From Rhyzopertha dominica (Eukaryota; Arthropoda; Insecta; Coleoptera; Bostrichidae): 64,000 bases of DNA. The notes beneath the pieces were generated by a model, which ran no database searches, had not been told where the DNA came from, and saw nothing but the letters and a program-made list of their open reading frames with translations. The translations under genes and the position numbers were made by a program. The first letter of the stretch is position 1, and every line of letters begins with the position of its first letter. Shown in pieces: positions 59,328-64,000 of this stretch. The stretch covers positions 16,636,392-16,700,391 of the forward strand of contig QCXZ01000003.1 of assembly GCA_025024175.1 (NCBI GenBank). The letters run 5' to 3'.

Positions 59328-59430
59328 AATGGTACCTGAAGGTACAAAAAATCGACTTTGCTTCATGAATGTCATTGAATAACGTGCAGCATGGTACCTT
59401 AAGGTACAAAAATTCGATTTTGCTTCATCG
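59328..59430 (+). repeat. Local duplication (about 40 bp, two copies)
   Basis: ATGGTACCTGAAGGTACAAA at 59328-59368 and ATGGTACCTTAAGGTACAAA at 59390-59430, each followed by TCGA-TTTGCTTCAT. CGTTGAACGTGATTTA also occurs at 59262 and, nearly identically, at 59428. A small segmental duplication. Confidence 0.7.
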
Positions 59431-60234
59431 TTGAACGTGATTTTTTTTATTAATTTTATTGTTGTTTTTGTTCGTAAACGGGAACAGACGGGCATTTTAT
59501 ATTTTTAAATCCCAGGACTATTTTAATGTGCTGGATGGAACAATTATCATGTAAGTGCTAATTAGTTCTGGTTCATCTTTTTTCTGAACAAAATTAACTT
59601 GTGTATGAAGAGAGCGGTTCTATAATGTGGTAATGGAAGGCAAAACTTCGAAATGGAAGAAGGCGGAAAACCCGTATAAATGCCATGATGACTTACTAAA
59701 ACACGTTACGTAGGTTCATAGGATAGATAAAAAAGAATTTATTTTATATTTTAGAAATTTCAAACACGGGAAATTCAAACAAAATGGAATAAATAGAAAC
59801 AAAATCATTTCCGTTTAGTTTTCTCATGCGGATACAAGTTAGCCATAATATACTCGTCTTGTATTTTCTACTCAAAATCTACACGAAAGGAAAATTATGG
59901 CTTACGTATAAGTGATCAATCTTTTTAAATGCTGTACTATATAGTCCAGTTTGATTGAATGTAGGTGTCCGAGAGTCTGCTAGTTTTCTTGTATAAACCA
60001 TGCTATTAATTCTACATTTGCAGATGTTCATATATCTTCGGGTCATCCATGTAGAGAACATGTGATACCGTTAATGGTACATAACTTGTAATTTTATATA
60101 AATACGTTGCTTGTTTATGCAAAGAGGAAAGAGGATTCAATGATAAATAGACCATAACGCACTTACTATTTAAACCGGGTTTGCCTTTATTAATATAGAT
60201 GTTGCTTTTAGGTGTCATGTTTTCCAGTTTAACA
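59431..60234. other. No recognisable feature
   Basis: Short frames on the minus strand (59879-60218) without a known domain. Confidence 0.5.
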
Positions 60235-60240
60235 TAATTA
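60235..60240. repeat. Target-site duplication TAATTA, left
   Basis: TAATTA, matching 63607-63612 on the other side of the LTR element. Two more bases upstream (CA) also match, but these equal the LTR end and are not counted. Confidence 0.75.
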
Positions 60241-60431
60241 TGGGATCAGGATATTCAATCTTTAATATTGTTAACTATTTTATACATTAATAACGTAACT
60301 TGAAAATAGGAAAAACGTTCTAATCTCGCTGTCAAAGAAAAACTGTCATGATCCTCGCCCACTTTTCACTTATCCCTCAGTCTGACGATCAGTCGGCGTG
60401 GAAAGCATGTGTCGCCCTCCAGGATCCCACA
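60241..60431 (-). mobile_element. 3' LTR (191 bp)
   Basis: On the minus strand it starts TGTGGGATCC and ends CTGATCCCA (TG...CA). It differs from the 5' LTR only at 60352 (T here, C at 63527). The end of the coding frame lies inside this LTR. A TATAAAATAG-like string near 60285 on the minus strand could serve the promoter or poly(A) region. Confidence 0.9.
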
Positions 60432-62898
60432 TCTCGGCCGTCCTGCACTTCACACGTCTCGGGTGATCTTCATCTGCTTGGTCATCGTCTTGGTGCTGAG
60501 GCCAATGCTTCATGAATTCTGCACACGTTGGTATTCTAACTTGGCCGTCGTGATGTCCGATCTTCCTTACATCATAGGCATTACTTTCTTTGACCTTCAC
60601 CACTTTGTACGGACCAAGATTCGGGTTTAGTTTTAGAACTGGGCCCATCTGGCTTCTATTTATAGCTACTAAGTCGCTGATTTCGTATTTCTGGCATTGT
60701 CTGCTCATTAGATTGTTACTTTTTCTATTTTCTTCTTGAATCTTCTCTATTTGCTTCTTTGCTTCCAGCCTCAATTTTTCTCTAGAACCTTCAAACTGTT
60801 TCTTCATATCTATTTCAAGTACTTCTTGAATGCTTATATCTTCAAGATCCATGTCTGTTTTTAAAATATTTGCATCACTGGCAGGAGTTTTTCTATCTAC
60901 ATTTTCTTGCAATACATTTGCACCATTGATAAGCATCTCCTTTTGACTCTCTTTTACAGTGTCGGTTTCAGTCAAATTTTTAATCGTTTGTGTACTTTTC
61001 TCTTTATCATTCTTCCAATCGTCGGCAACACTTTCAGTTGTTGGAACTTCAATGGCTTCCTCCTTATCTTCAACCGAATCTTTAGTCCTTGTTTCTCTAT
61101 CTGAGCTACTTTCTTCAACGACATCACCTTTTTCTTCGACTTCTTCTTCGTGTTTTTCAATTAAGTCTTCAGTTTCTTTTAGTTTACCACTCTGTTCTTG
61201 GCTTTCCTCAAAGAGAATGTTTTCATCTATTACTTTTACTTTTACTTCAATTCCTGTATTAGCGTCGTCTATCTTTATGTTCATTATATCAGTTTCTCGT
61301 TTCCCTTCTTGGTGCTTCGTAATTTTCAAACCTTCTTTGTTTATAATCACTTGTGCTTCATCCAACAATTCTCTTCCCAATATTACTTCTGTTGTCATTA
61401 CGTTATTTGGTACAATATACAAAGTACACATAAAATTTTCATGATCTACTTCAACATTGGTCCTAAATTTTGCTAAAGCTCTGACTTTGGATCCTCCGAA
61501 CCCATTAAGAGTAATATCAATTTCTTCCAGATGAACTGGTCCTAGGTTTGATAACACGTCATGTTTTATTAAATTTACACAGCAACCAGTATCAATTAAT
61601 GCAGATAGTTGAACGTTTCCAATCGTTATGGCTTTGCTCATTTTCCCAAAATAATCTGCTTCAATTTTCTGTATCCCAACATTAGCAGTAGATGGCGTCG
61701 TTGATTTACTTTGGTTGGATCGCTTGTTCGGGCATTCAAAGGATTTGTGTCCGAAATTGTTGCAGTAAAAACATTTGGTACCATCACCCTTTGATTTACA
61801 ATCAACGGATTTATGTCCCTTAATTCCGCAATTAAAACATCTAATCACTGAGGGTAATCTCTTGAAATTGCTTGTTTCCATTTTTTCTCGTTTCATTTCG
61901 ATGTTTCTTCTGCTTCTGTTTTTATTTATCCAAGGCATTTTCTCTCGTAAGTCACCATAAATCTGCAGCTTGCTTTTAAGTTCGTCTAGGTTTGTAGCTC
62001 CATACAATACAATTTTACTATTATCTTCATCGGTTATCCCATCAATTATGTACTGTATAAGCGCTTCTGTTTCGGCGTCTCCCCTGCTGGCTAGTTCTTT
62101 CATTTGTAAAAAATATTCCTGCACGTTCTCCCCTGGTTTCAATTTTCTTGCTGTCAGCATTTTGTGTAACACTGCGCTGTTCAGCTTCGAGGAAAATTCC
62201 TTCAGTAGAGCTTTTCTCAGTGCTGCCCACGTATTAATACCCTTTTCACTTTGAATAAATAGTTTTGCCAGGCCGTCGAGGCGCTTCTTTGCAAAAATGA
62301 AGGTGTGTAGCTCACCCCAGTATAACAATTTTGACATATCTTCAACGTCATTAATCCATTTTTCCACTGAATATGACTTAGTTCCATCGAAAACCTTGAC
62401 GGACTCTTCGATGTCCCGAAAACTCATTGAAAAATGCGGTGCGTGCGAAAAACTTGACGCTACTGGACGCATGTCTTCAAATCTCATTTGATTACCTTGT
62501 ACTTCGTGGACTTTTTCTACATCATCATCCCCGTCCTCGTCGATATCATCTTCTGGTTCATCTTCGCTAGTATTTACTAATATCTTCAAATCTGTCAAAC
62601 AAATACAGATTTTGTTTATTAATTCAGGTTTGCTCATATCGTAGTCTATATGCAAAAGATTCGCGAAACTGGTAAGATCGTTTATCGTGAAGTTTTCACT
62701 AGCGTACTGCAGTCTAGCTTTAAATTGTTCTGAACCGGTTTCGTAGTTAAAGCCCCGAAAGTCTTTTACTTTCTTACGCACAGTTCGACCGTCACATTCT
62801 TGTTCGGAAATAAGTTTATGAAACTTTTTTATTACAGCAGATGATGCTGATTTTATATTCTCCGATATCTTAGAAATATCACCAAGCGAGCACATCAT
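60370..62898 (-). CDS. Gag - zinc knuckles - protease - integrase-tail fusion polyprotein (842 aa)
   Basis: Uninterrupted frame. The earliest ATG is at 62898; upstream codons are open but begin only with a TTG, so I chose this start. Residues 68-104 resemble a SAP-type helix pair (FTINDLTSFANLLHIDYDMS), followed by an acidic run at 112-127. The gag core is about 158-320 (RDIEESVKVFDGTKSYSVEK, then LKEFSSKLN). Zinc knuckles CFNCGIKGHKSVDC and CFYCNNFGHKSFEC are at 354-367 and 376-389. The protease active site ALIDTGCCVNLI has D-T-G at 436-438, and ILGRELL lies at 506-512. A Glu/Lys-rich linker of about 170 residues (528-697) then leads straight into EENRKSNNLMSRQCQKYEIS and LKLNPNLGPYKVVKVKESN (to about 800), the C-terminal domain of a Gypsy integrase. 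Reverse transcriptase, RNase H and the catalytic integrase core are absent. Such a product could form particles and process itself, but not copy or integrate DNA. The last codons are encoded by the 3' LTR. Confidence 0.85.
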   Translation of the reverse strand: MMCSLGDISKISENIKSASSAVIKKFHKLISEQECDGRTVRKKVKDFRGFNYETGSEQFKARLQYASENFTINDLTSFANLLHIDYDMSKPELINKICICLTDLKILVNTSEDEPEDDIDEDGDDDVEKVHEVQGNQMRFEDMRPVASSFSHAPHFSMSFRDIEESVKVFDGTKSYSVEKWINDVEDMSKLLYWGELHTFIFAKKRLDGLAKLFIQSEKGINTWAALRKALLKEFSSKLNSAVLHKMLTARKLKPGENVQEYFLQMKELASRGDAETEALIQYIIDGITDEDNSKIVLYGATNLDELKSKLQIYGDLREKMPWINKNRSRRNIEMKREKMETSNFKRLPSVIRCFNCGIKGHKSVDCKSKGDGTKCFYCNNFGHKSFECPNKRSNQSKSTTPSTANVGIQKIEADYFGKMSKAITIGNVQLSALIDTGCCVNLIKHDVLSNLGPVHLEEIDITLNGFGGSKVRALAKFRTNVEVDHENFMCTLYIVPNNVMTTEVILGRELLDEAQVIINKEGLKITKHQEGKRETDIMNIKIDDANTGIEVKVKVIDENILFEESQEQSGKLKETEDLIEKHEEEVEEKGDVVEESSSDRETRTKDSVEDKEEAIEVPTTESVADDWKNDKEKSTQTIKNLTETDTVKESQKEMLINGANVLQENVDRKTPASDANILKTDMDLEDISIQEVLEIDMKKQFEGSREKLRLEAKKQIEKIQEENRKSNNLMSRQCQKYEISDLVAINRSQMGPVLKLNPNLGPYKVVKVKESNAYDVRKIGHHDGQVRIPTCAEFMKHWPQHQDDDQADEDHPRRVKCRTAEMWDPGGRHMLSTPTDRQTEG

Positions 62899-63390
62899 AA
62901 AGTCAGTTTTATGCAAATATGTTATGTTCAAGTATGAACGAATACACGTTGTCACAACACAGTTCAATGTTTAACAAAACAGAACGTCGTTAGTAACCAC
63001 TAACCGTCCACCGTCGCCTTTTCGTCGTTATTTTAGCGAATTCAGAACTTTGGTAACATGCTACACTTTTTAATTACATTAATGCTAGGCACCTACCTCG
63101 TCTTCCGTTAATGAGATACCTGCATTTGTAATTACACGTCGTTTAGTAGCTGTACCGTTGTTCTTCCTTCTCACGTCTTTTGCGCCGTCCTGGTCATTAA
63201 CGTCGTTTTCTCCCCTTCGTCTTAGCGTCGTATTTCTTCTATGTCGTCAATCGTCTTGGCAAGTTCACGTTTCCCCTAATTCAGTCGTTTCTCTCTCTTG
63301 ATCCTGATCCTTATCCGTATCCTAATCCTTATCCTTATCTTTATCCTTATCCTTATCCTTATCCTTATCCTTATCCTTATCTTTATCCTT
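62899..63390 (-). other. Untranslated leader of the LTR element
   Basis: Non-coding stretch between primer site and ATG; includes the (TTATCC)n tract at 63301-63393. Could hold packaging or translation signals; none is recognisable. Confidence 0.6.
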
Positions 63391-63393
63391 ATC
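63301..63393. repeat. (TTATCC)n hexamer tract
   Basis: About fifteen units of TTATCC with a few variants (TTATCT, TAATCC, CTGATC), running up to the primer site. This is not the arthropod telomere unit TTAGG. Confidence 0.85.
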
Positions 63394-63408
63394 CCGGCTG
63401 AGCCCCCA
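63391..63408 (-). other. Primer-binding site, proline-tRNA type
   Basis: The minus strand reads TGGGGGCTCAGCCGGGAT, seven bases inside the 5' LTR. Proline-tRNA primer sites known from retroelements have TGGGGGCTC, two bases, CCGGGAT; this matches at 16 of 18 positions. Confidence 0.7.
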
Positions 63409-63415
63409 AATTTTA

Positions 63416-63606
63416 TGGGATCAGGATATTCAATCTTTAATATTGTTAACTATTTTATACATTAATAACGTAACTTGAAAATAGGAAAAACGTTCTAATC
63501 TCGCTGTCAAAGAAAAACTGTCATGACCCTCGCCCACTTTTCACTTATCCCTCAGTCTGACGATCAGTCGGCGTGGAAAGCATGTGTCGCCCTCCAGGAT
63601 CCCACA
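63416..63606 (-). mobile_element. 5' LTR (191 bp)
   Basis: Same limits and ends as the 3' LTR (TGTGGG ... CTGATCCCA on the minus strand); one base differs. Promoter and start of transcription are expected here. Confidence 0.9.
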
Positions 63607-63612
63607 TAATTA
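63607..63612. repeat. Target-site duplication TAATTA, right
   Basis: Matches 60235-60240. Confidence 0.75.
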
Positions 63613-64000
63613 TCCTTAGGAAATTAATAAGTGTGGAATTTACTGTGTACATATGCGTTGTACTTGTATTAAGATTGCAGTACACTACCGAAAGCTATCT
63701 TATGGTAAAATTACAAAGCTGTATTATACGTTGTTTTGAGCATGCTCCATTATTTCTGCGTCTATTATTACATCTTCCTTATAGCCTTAAATTTCCTAGT
63801 AGGCACCTTTTTAAATTTCATATATAATGTGGTTATTTTATGAATGTGCAGCGAGTTGTTTTGTTATAATTAATATTTTGTATATCGTTGGCAGGCAAGT
63901 GACTAGCCTATATTGGGATGGCTCGTTAACAAACTCGTAATAAACCACGGCAGCACTGGCGAATCGTTCAGAAACGTGTTATTGAGCTTGACTAATGGTG
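63613..64000. other. No recognisable feature
   Basis: Unique-looking sequence to the window edge; the 84-codon frame at 63573-63827 starts inside the LTR and has no domain. Confidence 0.5.

Larger units (their letters stand above)
60241..63606 (-). mobile_element. Complete non-autonomous Ty3/Gypsy-type LTR retrotransposon (3,366 bp)
   Basis: Minus-strand element with 191-bp LTRs at both ends (63416-63606 upstream, 60241-60431 downstream) that differ at a single base. A proline-tRNA-type primer site follows the 5' LTR, then a 490-base leader with a TTATCC tandem repeat, then one long open frame running into the 3' LTR. TAATTA flanks the element. The frame contains gag, two zinc knuckles, an aspartic protease and an integrase tail, but no reverse transcriptase, RNase H or integrase core, so mobilisation would need enzymes from a related complete copy. 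One mismatch in 191 LTR bases indicates a recent insertion. Confidence 0.9.

Noticed and set aside
60959..61444. 161-codon plus-strand frame, serine-rich
   Set aside because: It is the antisense shadow of the acidic linker and protease of the LTR element.
63301..63393. Telomere-like repeat
   Set aside because: The unit is TTATCC, not TTAGG, and it lies inside an LTR element leader.
1..64000. CRISPR arrays, bacterial operons or prophage
   Set aside because: No regularly spaced repeats with unique spacers and no bacterial gene organisation; the content is eukaryotic transposons.

Overview
This window reads as a transposon-dense, AT-rich intergenic or intronic stretch of an arthropod nuclear genome, most likely an insect. 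I base that on the mobile-element mix (Jockey/CR1-type non-LTR, Ty3/Gypsy, Penelope-like with a GIY-YIG endonuclease, mariner-like, hAT-like and piggyBac-like ends, tRNA-related SINE-like units) and on the absence of bacterial operon structure. The species cannot be named from the sequence. No convincing intact host gene is visible. The only host-like coding candidate is a THAP-like first exon near 28.0 kb, and THAP domains also occur in transposons. Scattered ambiguous bases (N) mark weakly resolved positions.

Layout: 0.1-3.8 kb holds a decayed non-LTR retrotransposon split by a younger, 5'-truncated one on the opposite strand. 6.2-7.6 kb is a dead Gypsy gag/protease remnant with a candidate LTR. 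7.73-8.98 kb is a chain of four short inverted-repeat elements (plus one end of a fifth), each junction carrying the same 8-bp direct repeat. 11.3-12.25 kb is a TTAA-flanked inverted-repeat element. 12.97-14.43 kb is a head-to-head Penelope-like dimer inside a 14-bp target duplication. 18.0-18.5 kb has two small hairpins, one carrying hammerhead-like motifs. 23.7-26.8 kb has a TA-flanked MITE, a tRNA-related foldback and a 1-kb foldback. 29.1-31.8 kb (minus) holds Gypsy gag/protease and integrase remnants. 32.3-33.3 and 49.5-50.6 kb are two copies of one long-inverted-repeat element. 36.3-40.4 kb has another non-LTR RT remnant, a MITE, a mariner remnant and a TA-flanked element. 40.6-42.9 kb has two more tRNA-related foldbacks. 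47.24-48.25 kb is a nearly perfect 1-kb palindrome. 55.6-57.7 kb is a broken mariner-like transposase. 60.24-63.61 kb is a complete, young-looking LTR element.

The youngest-looking insertion is the LTR element at 60241-63606. Its 191-bp LTRs differ at one base, it has a proline-tRNA-type primer site and a 6-bp target duplication, and one uninterrupted 842-codon frame joins gag, two zinc knuckles and an aspartic protease directly to the C-terminal tail of an integrase. Reverse transcriptase, RNase H and the integrase core are missing, so it should be non-autonomous. The most unusual structures are the MITE chain at 7.7-9.0 kb, the tRNA-related foldback family (about 25.0, 40.6 and 42.5 kb), the 47-kb palindrome, and hammerhead-like motifs at Penelope-type ends. 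Many named elements rest on motif recognition by eye; no database search was possible.
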